From Gammaproteobacteria bacterium (GTDB lineage: Bacteria > Pseudomonadota > Gammaproteobacteria > JABCZS01), in NCBI GenBank assembly GCA_021773275.1, contig JAJFKJ010000069.1, positions 1 through 64,000 on the forward strand: a DNA stretch of 64,000 nt, read 5' to 3'. Both the position numbers and the translations under genes were made by a program. This document shows positions 30,680 through 39,187 of this stretch, one piece after another (position 1 is the first letter of the stretch; each line of letters starts with the position of its first letter). Below the pieces are notes generated by a model, which did no database searches, had not been told where the DNA came from, and saw only the letters and a list, made by a program, of their open reading frames with translations.

Positions 30680-31618
30680 CTACATTTTCATATTTGGAGC
30701 AGGGCCGCTACGCTGAGCCGCAAAGACATCGTATTTAAACCGTGTAAAAAACATCCTGACATCCTGATGGTTTCCAGACTGATCAACAGCATCCTTAGCA
30801 AAGTTATGATCAAGGTCGACACCATACCCGTCACCTTGATGAGCAGCCGATAGATTACCTCTATACAGTCTTAGTCCCGCGCTTTGATTCCCGCCAAAAT
30901 TAGATTGAAACATTTCTAAGCTGTCTATGGCGTCTCTCTGATTAGAATCCTTCTCCCGGAGTGATGAGCTTGCAATTTTTTTTGCCAAATCTTTGGTGTT
31001 ATTGTGTTCTACATAGGTCTTGCACACACTATAGTAAGAATCTTTGTCTTGAAAACTTGTAGGTTTGCAAGCACCCAATGTTAAAATACAATTCATTAGC
31101 AATCGGCCCAACCTTCCGTTGCCGTTAGGAAATGGGTGTATCCTACCGATTTCTGCAAGCGCAAAGGCTGCAACATGGTAAGCCTCTGCCGAACGTTTCA
31201 TTCCCTTGATTTTTTCATATAACACCTTGCTAAAGTTTTCCATGACCAATGGAATTTCTGTTACGGGTACGGTAGTCGGATTAAGTTTACAATCATTTTC
31301 CACAAACGGCTGGGTGGTTGCATATTTTCCAGCAACAGAATCATCATTGTGCACATATAGCATAAGGAGATGTTTAGCGATGCGCTTATGCGCCTCCATA
31401 ATAAAATTTAGTAAAACTATGGGGCTAGTTGTCATCTTGTCTAGCGAAACTTGAGCGTACAAATATGCATCTAGCATGTCAAACGTCTGAAGGGCAACAT
31501 ACAAATCAGTAAATGAAAAACTAATCGACTTGTCCTTAAAAAACACAAGATCATCAAGCCCATCTCTTAGCTCAAATACTTCATTGGCAGGAAGGTCAAG
31601 GTATAAAATTTGTGGCAT
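30680..31618 (-). CDS. Fic-domain protein (AMP transferase family)
   Basis: A 312-residue protein with the Fic signature 'HPFPNGNGRLGR' (H161 catalytic; H-P-F-x-x-G-N-G-R), preceded by the usual 'AAFALAEIGRI' helix. Fic proteins transfer AMP or another nucleotide part to a hydroxyl side chain of a target protein. I do not see a clear (S/T)-x-x-x-E-(G/N) inhibitory motif, so it may be controlled in another way or act in host cells. GAGGG lies 6 nt before the ATG. The C-terminal 90 residues are Asn/Gln/Gly-rich and of unknown function. Confidence 0.9.
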   Translation of the reverse strand: MPQILYLDLPANEVFELRDGLDDLVFFKDKSISFSFTDLYVALQTFDMLDAYLYAQVSLDKMTTSPIVLLNFIMEAHKRIAKHLLMLYVHNDDSVAGKYATTQPFVENDCKLNPTTVPVTEIPLVMENFSKVLYEKIKGMKRSAEAYHVAAFALAEIGRIHPFPNGNGRLGRLLMNCILTLGACKPTSFQDKDSYYSVCKTYVEHNNTKDLAKKIASSSLREKDSNQRDAIDSLEMFQSNFGGNQSAGLRLYRGNLSAAHQGDGYGVDLDHNFAKDAVDQSGNHQDVRMFFTRFKYDVFAAQRSGPAPNMKM

Positions 31619-32032
31619 GGTTTCCCTCGTCAGGATTTAAAGTACCCTTATACTATCATCTTAATACAGTGTCTGGGGATAGCAGGCCAAAACTCCCGGT
31701 CCCGATAATGCAGAGACTCTTTTCTTTTTACCAAGAACCTATCAGGCTGCAAACCTAGGCTCTACAGGCGACAGGGAGCTTGACCCCCACGCAGGACGCC
31801 TGCGAACAACAAGCACGAGCTTAAACTAATTTAATAGTGGCTACGGCTTTGGCAGGTGCGAAGGGCTCCTCTAAGATGTAATTTAAATTACTAGTGTGTC
31901 GGGGATGCTAGCATTAGAGATTGATTTTGCGCGAGAATAACAGAGGTAGGGGGAAACTTGATGCTAATATCTGTAGCAATACTGGTATTGCAAAACACAT
32001 GCTTAACATGACTAATATGAAGGAGGTTTCGC
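31619..32032. other. Intergenic region, 414 bp
   Basis: No gene, RNA or clear repeat recognised. It must contain the divergent promoters of the Fic gene and of the Ser-rich small gene, but I cannot point to convincing hexamers. Confidence 0.4.
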
Positions 32033-32227
32033 ATGGGAGATGCGGAACAAAAATCTCGCAGTTCATCAACATCTTCTGTGAGCTCAACAGCATTATCATC
32101 AAGCAGAAGAGCTTCACTTGAAGCAAAAATCGATCCGGAAACTAAACGCCTGGCAGATTATATTGAGATTCAGATAAAAAATTCAGTGGATATTTACACG
32201 CAAGAGGTAAATAGAAGAATTGATTAG
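32033..32227 (+). CDS. Ser-rich small protein, 64 aa
   Basis: It has a near-perfect Shine-Dalgarno sequence (AAGGAGG at 7-8-nt spacing), so it is very likely translated. The first 28 residues are Ser-rich ('SRSSSTSSVSSTALSSSRRAS') and the rest is one amphipathic helix with heptads. No family recognised. A Ser-rich, disordered start is seen in some translocated proteins, but the same would fit a chaperone-like partner for a neighbour. Confidence 0.6.
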   Translation: MGDAEQKSRSSSTSSVSSTALSSSRRASLEAKIDPETKRLADYIEIQIKNSVDIYTQEVNRRID

Positions 32228-32245
32228 GAAGTGGTGATAATAAAT

Positions 32246-33325
32246 TTACTTTGCTACAGTCGTGCGACGGGGGTTAACAGGGCTGAATGTAGCTCTTCGT
32301 TGTGATGCTGTGCTGATTAAGTCATCAGTAATGATATTGCGTTCTTCTCGGTCTTTGTTCCAAGTCTTGAAAACACCCCATAGATTTTCATATGCCTCAT
32401 GCTGAGTTTTCGTTTTTGTTTCAGCTGGTGAAAGTCCTTTAGAAATATCTTTGTTTCGTTCTAATATAGCGTCAATTTCATTGCGTATCTCTTCAGGTGT
32501 ATTTTCTTGATCATACTTCAGTACTTGAATAGAAAAATTAAGCATTAGAATTCTCACATGGTGTTTATTTAAAGTAAAACGATTTTTTTCGATGTTAAGG
32601 ATTGTTAAGTTTTTATTGCTCGTAAGTCCTTTGAGTATACTTGTCAGGTCATTATCATCTAAATCAGATCTGCTTAAATCGAGCGAAGCCTGTTCAGGGT
32701 TTTTTGAAAGATAAGCGCCAAAAATGGCAGCACTTTTATTATCAAACATAATACTTTGCAGCATTACGGTATTTTCAGCGTTAGCTTGGCGAAGCTCGCA
32801 AAGTGCTTTTATAAGGCTTTTTTTGCATTTTTCAATTCCGTATAAAGATACAGAAATTAAGGTCTTGCCTTGTGCAGCATGACGCAAAGCAGGGGCAAAT
32901 ATCGCAGGTGCTGCCGGGTGCTCATAAATGGTTAGGCTGATATTTCTTTGCGTTAAACGAAGTATCAGTGCAAACAATTGAAAACGGCTTAGCTCAGGGA
33001 ATACCGATTCGTCGGCATCTGATTCAATTTCAATGGATGGGTATTGTGATACACGGCGTTCATAATTAGGAAATAATAGCGCTACCTTGTTAGCATCAGA
33101 CGAATCAAAGGGTTCTACTTCGGCACAAGCAGCAGCTAATGCAGGCAGCCTGTTTTCACAAATAGACTCATGGAGGATAAAATCTTCTGGTATGGTGTTA
33201 AAGTTTTCAGGTGTGGCTAAAAGCACCAGTAATGCTTTAAAGTCATTAACAATCTTCTTTGATCCATCTCGATCAATAGAGCGTTTTAGCTCAAGTAACT
33301 GTGATTCTACATCTGACCATGCCAT
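32246..33325 (-). CDS. Leucine-rich-repeat-like protein, 359 aa
   Basis: A GAGGG ribosome-binding site precedes the ATG. The region around residues 210-255 has LRR spacing: 'ASLDLSRSDLDDNDLTSIL' and 'NLTILNIEKNRFTLNKHHV', of the ribonuclease-inhibitor-like type with (L/S)-x-L-(D/N)-(L/I) strands. The rest is helical. LRR proteins bind other proteins and are frequent effectors in host-associated bacteria. Only about two or three repeats are clear. The basic C-terminal tail ('RRATFSPVNPRRTTVAK') could act as a secretion signal, but that is speculative. Confidence 0.6.
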   Translation of the reverse strand: MAWSDVESQLLELKRSIDRDGSKKIVNDFKALLVLLATPENFNTIPEDFILHESICENRLPALAAACAEVEPFDSSDANKVALLFPNYERRVSQYPSIEIESDADESVFPELSRFQLFALILRLTQRNISLTIYEHPAAPAIFAPALRHAAQGKTLISVSLYGIEKCKKSLIKALCELRQANAENTVMLQSIMFDNKSAAIFGAYLSKNPEQASLDLSRSDLDDNDLTSILKGLTSNKNLTILNIEKNRFTLNKHHVRILMLNFSIQVLKYDQENTPEEIRNEIDAILERNKDISKGLSPAETKTKTQHEAYENLWGVFKTWNKDREERNIITDDLISTASQRRATFSPVNPRRTTVAK

Positions 33326-33483
33326 AATACTGCCCTCAAAACAATCTAGCGATCTTACTATATTTTGCGGTGAAAGGCAAGTAAATTAGGAGAACAGTAT
33401 ATTGCATGCAGTGCACTATATTAGTAGTATACAGACCTGGCAGCTCATGTAGTTGTTTTGAGTCTATTCTATGAGGAGCCTAT

Positions 33484-36400
33484 ATGCAGCCGATCATTAC
33501 AAAAAGTGGCGAAATTGTTACCCACTATGAAGCGGCATTATTGTTGGATAATGCTTATTTAAAATTTGGCACCTCTGAAGGTGTTAGGATTTTAAAGCAA
33601 TATGGTTGGCAAGAAATAGGCGATACAAAACCGCAAAATAATCGTGTGTTTTTGCCGGGGCCAGCAAATCCGCCACGTGAGCCTACCTTGCATGCGGGTC
33701 ATGCCCCCACAGCCCGACCCCCGCATTATTTTGAGGGCTTGGGATTGGGCGAAGACGCAAGGGCGGCTGCAGGCGCTCGTTCTACAAAAGGCTACTACGC
33801 CAAAAATTTTGTTAACCATGAGAAAAAAATTATTGTCATTGCATCCGCAGGAACCCAATTTGAGTTTGGTCACGAAGACATGGTGGCAAATGGTATCAGC
33901 GATCTTGCTATCGCAGCGCGTATTACACCTGCCGCCTTGAGAGAGTCTAAAAAGAATTATGACCAAGTTCGTGAATTAAGAGACCGCCTCTATGAAGGTT
34001 ATGAGATCATTCACATGGGTCACTCACTGGGAGGTTTTCATGCAAGCTATAATGGCGTTAAAAATAATGAAATTGGAATAGGTTTTGATGCCCCTGGAAT
34101 TGGCGAATTTTTGACAGACGCTGAACGCCAACAGCCCAACAAAAATATATATTTTTATTTGGCCGGTGATGACAATATTGTAAATACGGCAAATCAAAAA
34201 ATTGGCAGGGTTAACCGTTATGTTCTTGATGACAGCGATATAGATGAATCTGATCGTGGTGGCTATATTTCTACGCATGGAATGGAAAATGTATTTAAAG
34301 CAATCAATCCAGAGACAGGAAATTTCAGAACATTAATACCGGTGGAATCACCGATGGAGAGTAACACAATTGAATATTTTGTTGGTAGAGCACTCTTTAA
34401 TCACGACCTTGGGGAATATGAAAATGCTACAGCGGCCCCTCGAGTCATAAATCATTATATTGGTGATGTTCTTCCAATTCCACCTGCGCCACAGTCATCT
34501 GATTATACATTTCACGGGGAAATACTAGACCGATATAAGGCTAAGCATGCGCAGCTAGAGGTTGTTGCGAAGCAAGCCATAAAAAATGGTAAACGCCCTG
34601 CCAAAAACCAACAACCGCCTTTGGATAGCCCGCACATACGAGAACACCCCGTAGAACCAGTACCTGCAAAAGCTGATATGCCAAACACTGAAGCTAAGCC
34701 CAATAATGAATACGGGAACAGGAATACAGGGCAAGGCAGATATACTTATGATGCCGGTAGTTCAAGCTCACGCCCACGCGGTGTGTCAACCCCACCTCAA
34801 GATGAAGCGTGGATGCAAGCAGATGTGGCCGAGGTAGTTTTGGCTCCCTATGAACACGCTGGCGTTAATGCTGGCAACACATATGGGCTACCCTATCAAG
34901 GCCAGAACAATACAGTCCCTAAAGCGCCCACTTACAACGGAAAAGGAAAAGCCCCTGCAAAGACTGGCGGCGGTGGAGGCGGAAATACATCACAACAGCC
35001 TCCTGCAAATACAAGACACAACCCATCACTTCATGATGATGAAGGAGGACCTATTTATGCATTAGTTTCTAGAGATGGTGTGGATCAAGATTTCCGAGGT
35101 ACTATAGATATAGATTTAGACGGTCTTCATGGTTCTAAGCCAGTTGGAAACTACGATGTAGGGGCGACGATAACACCGGGCGCAGTGTTTGGGATCATTG
35201 GCGGGGGCATCCAGGCCATACGAAACAGAGAAAAGAAAACACCAGAGCAAAAAACACTTGCAAAAGTTAATAAGTCGTTTAAAAAGTATATGTCATCAGG
35301 TGCAGGCTCTCGCTCTAACAATGCTGAAAAAGTTCTAAATAAAATAAATGAATCCAGAAGGGCGTTAAGGTCTGACCCTGAAGCCACGCGCAAACTTGAT
35401 GCAATCGAGTGGGGAGTCAGATCTGGGCACCCAAATGCTACTAAAGTGATCGATAAAAAACAAGGAGTCCCCCACAATGTTGCTAAGCTTGAAACAGCAT
35501 TCCAGACACGCTTTAAAGGTTATGCACGAGATATGGCAGAAGCTATACGATCACTCGATAGTGAAAAAGCAGCAGCTGTAGACAAGACATATAAAGGCAT
35601 CCCAGCACATTTAAAAGAACCCTACAGCCCATTTTTTGATTTATTGAAAGACCCTAGTAAATTAAATGAAAAAACCCTAAGGACTATGCACTCGCAGGCA
35701 ATGCGCGATGGAAATCGAGAATTTTTCGAATCAGTTTTTAAGGATATGGCCAGCAAAAACCCAGAGCTTAAGCAGCTCGCCGATGCAGTAATAGGTAAGA
35801 AACCCGAACCACCGGCACAGCCTGAGATTTTCCGCGCTGATGGTAGCGATGTATTAAGCATAAGGGGAACACCTTCAACAGATGCAGAGGCTATAGAAGC
35901 ATTAGCGCAAGACAGACAACGGCAGGAAAGAGCGCGAGAAACAAATGCTTGGCAGTTTGCTGCTTTTAGAGGAGTTGCTTATTTTTCCGCCTTTTTTGTG
36001 TCTGATGAAAACACAAGAGAAAATATAGATAATGCCTCATATTTTGCGCAGAGCATGGCCTCTATTTACAATAATTTTAATAATCCTTGGTCGGTAGCGT
36101 CAGGTGTTATTAGAATATTGGATGTTTCTGCCAAATATGGTTGGGTGCCAGGTCACGAAGTTATTAAAGATGCAGCTTATTGCGTGTCAGGTTTTAAAAT
36201 TGGCGTTTCTTTCGTGAAAGACAGCTTGGTTGTAACGGCCCACATAGCAGATGCCCGGAATAAAAGTACATTACCTAATTTTAGTGATCCTAATCTAATC
36301 GATGCAAGCACAGGTGTAGTAGCGATTGTAGGGCCGCATGTTATCAGAGCTGTGATGAGCGAACATCATGATAGACACGATGGCAAGATAAGAAGAACCA

Positions 36401-37512
36401 ATTATGGCACATATCTGATAAATTCAACAACTAGTTTTCTTTATAGGAACGCAGAGCTTGTTTGCAGAGTCCCGTCAGACGCTTATTTTGTTATGACCCA
36501 CCTAGATGTATACTTGGGGGCTGGAAAAGCAAAGGCAGTTGTACAAGTAGCTGCAGGAGCCGCGGCAACAGAAGCTGCTGCAGGGGCCGCCGCCGCAGAA
36601 GCTGCTGCAGGAGCCGCCACAACAGAAGCTGGTGCTGGAGCCGCTGCCGCAGGAATATCGGCGGAGGCTGCATTAGCAGGAGGCGCTGTTTTGGTTGTTG
36701 CATACGGCGGTTATTGTGTTTACAACAGAAACAGCAGCACGGGTTACCTTAATGAAAAAGCCGATAAAGATCTTAGTAATGCATACACACACGCGAGCTT
36801 GGGAAATCTAGAATTAACTGAAAAATGCCTATTTAAAACTTTCAAAAATACAAGTGATACAGGCGTTAAAGAAGAAGGTTTTTACGTGGCATTATCAAGT
36901 CAGGTTTTTTCGGAGCGTCTATATGAAGAAGCTTTAAAATTTTCAAGTAAAAAAGATTCACTTTGGGCAAAATGTTATCTATGTGCCTCCAATATTCATC
37001 ATGGGGCAGAAACAGTCGCATTTCGTTGTGCCGACAGTATTCTTGAGCAAGTCAAACCGGAGTTGGCAAAATTGACTAATCCAGAAACAGATAAAGACAA
37101 GCGTGAAAATGCACGGCTTACGCAAATAGCGATGACCGCACAATCTTTGAAAGTTAACGCTGTTATTGCATTTAGTGAAAGGGCAACATCAGAAAGACCT
37201 GGGATACTAAAGTTTATATTTGGTGATCAACAAATAGCAGGTGTAAATTCACTTTTGTTCCCTGGGTTTTTTGGCTTTAATGTATCTAGCCGTGGATTCG
37301 GTCCATCGCAAATGTCAGTAATAGCGGGGTCGGCAAATAGAGATTATCAGGCAGGCAGGCTATATACCATATTAGCTGAAGAAAAAAGACGAAGACTGCT
37401 TTGCATTAAAGATCCTCCAGTTATCAGTGCCACTATAGGCGGGAAAAAACTAACCATGGTGATAGGTGGTCTGCTTGATCTCAATATTGACAAAAAGCAA
37501 AAAAATCGATAA
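33484..37512 (+). CDS. Giant lipase-like protein with Pro-rich linker and Ala-rich repeats
   Basis: A 1342-residue protein with GAGGAG 6 nt before the ATG. Residues 100-260 resemble a class 3 lipase-type alpha/beta hydrolase: strand 'KKIIVIASAGTQ', then 'YEIIHMGHSLGGFHA' with nucleophile elbow G179-H-S-L-G-G184, then 'IGFDAPGIGEFL'. A 200-residue Pro/Gly-rich, disordered linker (about 370-530) follows. The C-terminal half is helical and includes three 9-residue Ala/Gly-rich repeats before a hydrophobic helix ('GGAVLVVAYGGYCVY'). No Sec signal. The size and domains suggest a translocated effector acting on lipids. The RNase III-ankyrin gene follows after 15 bp. Confidence 0.7.
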   Translation: MQPIITKSGEIVTHYEAALLLDNAYLKFGTSEGVRILKQYGWQEIGDTKPQNNRVFLPGPANPPREPTLHAGHAPTARPPHYFEGLGLGEDARAAAGARSTKGYYAKNFVNHEKKIIVIASAGTQFEFGHEDMVANGISDLAIAARITPAALRESKKNYDQVRELRDRLYEGYEIIHMGHSLGGFHASYNGVKNNEIGIGFDAPGIGEFLTDAERQQPNKNIYFYLAGDDNIVNTANQKIGRVNRYVLDDSDIDESDRGGYISTHGMENVFKAINPETGNFRTLIPVESPMESNTIEYFVGRALFNHDLGEYENATAAPRVINHYIGDVLPIPPAPQSSDYTFHGEILDRYKAKHAQLEVVAKQAIKNGKRPAKNQQPPLDSPHIREHPVEPVPAKADMPNTEAKPNNEYGNRNTGQGRYTYDAGSSSSRPRGVSTPPQDEAWMQADVAEVVLAPYEHAGVNAGNTYGLPYQGQNNTVPKAPTYNGKGKAPAKTGGGGGGNTSQQPPANTRHNPSLHDDEGGPIYALVSRDGVDQDFRGTIDIDLDGLHGSKPVGNYDVGATITPGAVFGIIGGGIQAIRNREKKTPEQKTLAKVNKSFKKYMSSGAGSRSNNAEKVLNKINESRRALRSDPEATRKLDAIEWGVRSGHPNATKVIDKKQGVPHNVAKLETAFQTRFKGYARDMAEAIRSLDSEKAAAVDKTYKGIPAHLKEPYSPFFDLLKDPSKLNEKTLRTMHSQAMRDGNREFFESVFKDMASKNPELKQLADAVIGKKPEPPAQPEIFRADGSDVLSIRGTPSTDAEAIEALAQDRQRQERARETNAWQFAAFRGVAYFSAFFVSDENTRENIDNASYFAQSMASIYNNFNNPWSVASGVIRILDVSAKYGWVPGHEVIKDAAYCVSGFKIGVSFVKDSLVVTAHIADARNKSTLPNFSDPNLIDASTGVVAIVGPHVIRAVMSEHHDRHDGKIRRTNYGTYLINSTTSFLYRNAELVCRVPSDAYFVMTHLDVYLGAGKAKAVVQVAAGAAATEAAAGAAAAEAAAGAATTEAGAGAAAAGISAEAALAGGAVLVVAYGGYCVYNRNSSTGYLNEKADKDLSNAYTHASLGNLELTEKCLFKTFKNTSDTGVKEEGFYVALSSQVFSERLYEEALKFSSKKDSLWAKCYLCASNIHHGAETVAFRCADSILEQVKPELAKLTNPETDKDKRENARLTQIAMTAQSLKVNAVIAFSERATSERPGILKFIFGDQQIAGVNSLLFPGFFGFNVSSRGFGPSQMSVIAGSANRDYQAGRLYTILAEEKRRRLLCIKDPPVISATIGGKKLTMVIGGLLDLNIDKKQKNR
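36550..36654 (+). repeat. 27-bp tandem repeats in the lipase-like gene
   Basis: Three full and one partial in-frame copies of a 27-bp unit encode AAGAAATEA / AAGAAAAEA / AAGAATTEA / GAGAAAAG. Such repeats can change copy number by slippage; all observed units keep the frame. Confidence 0.8.
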
Positions 37513-37527
37513 ATTAAGGAAAACAAC

Positions 37528-39177
37528 ATGCTCGCACCCCAAGACATCCAGGCAATAAGTAACAGATTCGCTGAAAAAACCGGCTATACATTTAAAAGTA
37601 CGCATTTATTGATTCAAGCGCTCACGCGAAAATCGGCTAAAGGTGTCCACGTGCCGACTAACGCGCCTGATTTTGAGTCGCTGGAATTTGTGGGTGATCG
37701 GGTTTTAAACCTTGCTGTTGCGACGCATTTGCGAGAATTGTACCCGAATGCAAAACCATCAGAGCTAAATAGTTATTACGTGCTCTTTACGCGAAATTCA
37801 GACGATTCAAAGCGTAATGGCGGCCCGCTGTATCGGGTTGCCAAAGAGTTAGGCGTTGAAGCGCTTATTATTAAATCCGATAAAGAAGATTTAGCAAAAT
37901 ACGGTGTGCGCGGGAAGCCATTAAACCCAAAACACAAAACTAAAGAGGGTATTTTATCCGATCATGTTGAAGCACTATTGGGCGCCGTTTATGAAGATGG
38001 TGGCAACAACTTACAGTTAATACTCTTCGCAATAAAAACCTATTGGAGGCATATGGGCCTGAATGAAGATGCTGTGTCGGAAAGCTCGTTCGGCGAATCG
38101 CGCGCTTCAGCTCCGGAACAAGACCCAGCACAAAATTTGGCAAAACAAAACAAAATACTTATCGATTCAGCAAAAATAGGGAATCTTACAAATGTTAAAA
38201 CCGCACTAGCGCATGGCGCCGAGATAACAACAACCGATGGTGACGAAAAATCAGCTTTACATCATTTTGCAATGCGGGGTAATCATGAAGCGGTTACTCA
38301 TTTATTGGGCACTTTAGAATTTGATGTCGATGCTGAGGATAGTAATGGTATAACGCCCTTAGTTTATGCAGTGTTGAGAGGTGCTCATAAAGTTGTCGAG
38401 GAATTGCTAAAATCTGGTGCCTCAGCTGATTTTGAATTTGTATTGGAGGATGAGGACGTAACTGAAACGCCACTTTCTGTAGCCGCAAGGAGCGGATATA
38501 CTGAAATGATAGTATTGTTAGCGAAGTATGCTTGGAATAATATTTCTTATGAACATATAAATGCTGCTATCACTGCTGCAGAGAGCAGAGGGAAGGCTAA
38601 TATTGTGCCTGCTTTGGTAAAATTGAAATCATCTAAAGCTTGGACTGGCCTTTTGTTCGTTTCGCTTGAAAACCTTTTAGGAAACGAAGGGAGCCCAACT
38701 GGCTTTGCAGCGAGTAAAGATGGTGTAAAGCAAGCCATTGCCAATGGTGCAAATATCTACGCAATAAACCTGCAAGGGCACGATGTTTTTAGTTTACTGC
38801 GGCAAGCACGGGTTGATATTCGGCTTTCTTTGCTGCCATTGTTTTTAGAAGGCAAGCTGAAGCTCGCAGACTTTGATTTGTCTGATATGTTTAGCGATGT
38901 AAGCGCTGAACATAAGCCTTTAACTGCTGATATTCAAAACAAATTCACCGAAATAAAAGCGAGTGTTCTCGGCGAAGCGGATAAAAACACTGTACAGGCT
39001 TGGCTTGATGATCTTAGTGATGTGCTAAGTCCAGTAGTTGGCATCACGCGAGGCCTCTCAGCAATGACGGTGAGCCATACGAATACGCGTGTTAACCGAC
39101 AATGGAACGGTGGTGGTAGTTCTTCAGCTACAACAAGTGCAGCGCCACAAGGATCGGCCTCGGGTAATAGGCGATAG
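37528..39177 (+). CDS. RNase III domain fused to ankyrin repeats
   Basis: A 549-residue protein with AAGGA 8 nt before the ATG, 15 bp after the lipase-like gene. Residues 5-175 form an RNase III domain: 'FESLEFVGDRVLNLA' carries E50, E53 and D57, 'SELNSYY' may supply E79, and 'SDHVEALLGAVYEDGG' carries D145 and E148, i.e. all the acidic residues that coordinate the catalytic magnesium in RNase III. No double-stranded-RNA-binding domain follows. Instead there are ankyrin-like repeats at about 207-330 ('GNLTNVKTALAHGAEI', 'GNHEAVTHLLG', 'NGITPLVYAVLRGAHKVVEELLKSGA'). The usual RNase III is about 225 residues and acts on rRNA; this fusion probably targets RNA via a protein partner, perhaps in a host cell. 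Confidence 0.82.
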   Translation: MLAPQDIQAISNRFAEKTGYTFKSTHLLIQALTRKSAKGVHVPTNAPDFESLEFVGDRVLNLAVATHLRELYPNAKPSELNSYYVLFTRNSDDSKRNGGPLYRVAKELGVEALIIKSDKEDLAKYGVRGKPLNPKHKTKEGILSDHVEALLGAVYEDGGNNLQLILFAIKTYWRHMGLNEDAVSESSFGESRASAPEQDPAQNLAKQNKILIDSAKIGNLTNVKTALAHGAEITTTDGDEKSALHHFAMRGNHEAVTHLLGTLEFDVDAEDSNGITPLVYAVLRGAHKVVEELLKSGASADFEFVLEDEDVTETPLSVAARSGYTEMIVLLAKYAWNNISYEHINAAITAAESRGKANIVPALVKLKSSKAWTGLLFVSLENLLGNEGSPTGFAASKDGVKQAIANGANIYAINLQGHDVFSLLRQARVDIRLSLLPLFLEGKLKLADFDLSDMFSDVSAEHKPLTADIQNKFTEIKASVLGEADKNTVQAWLDDLSDVLSPVVGITRGLSAMTVSHTNTRVNRQWNGGGSSSATTSAAPQGSASGNRR

Positions 39178-39187
39178 ATTTTCTTTT

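Noticed and set aside
36462-36752. Plus-strand Cys/Arg-rich frame inside the lipase-like gene
   Set aside because: It is an out-of-frame reading of the Ala-rich tandem repeat.
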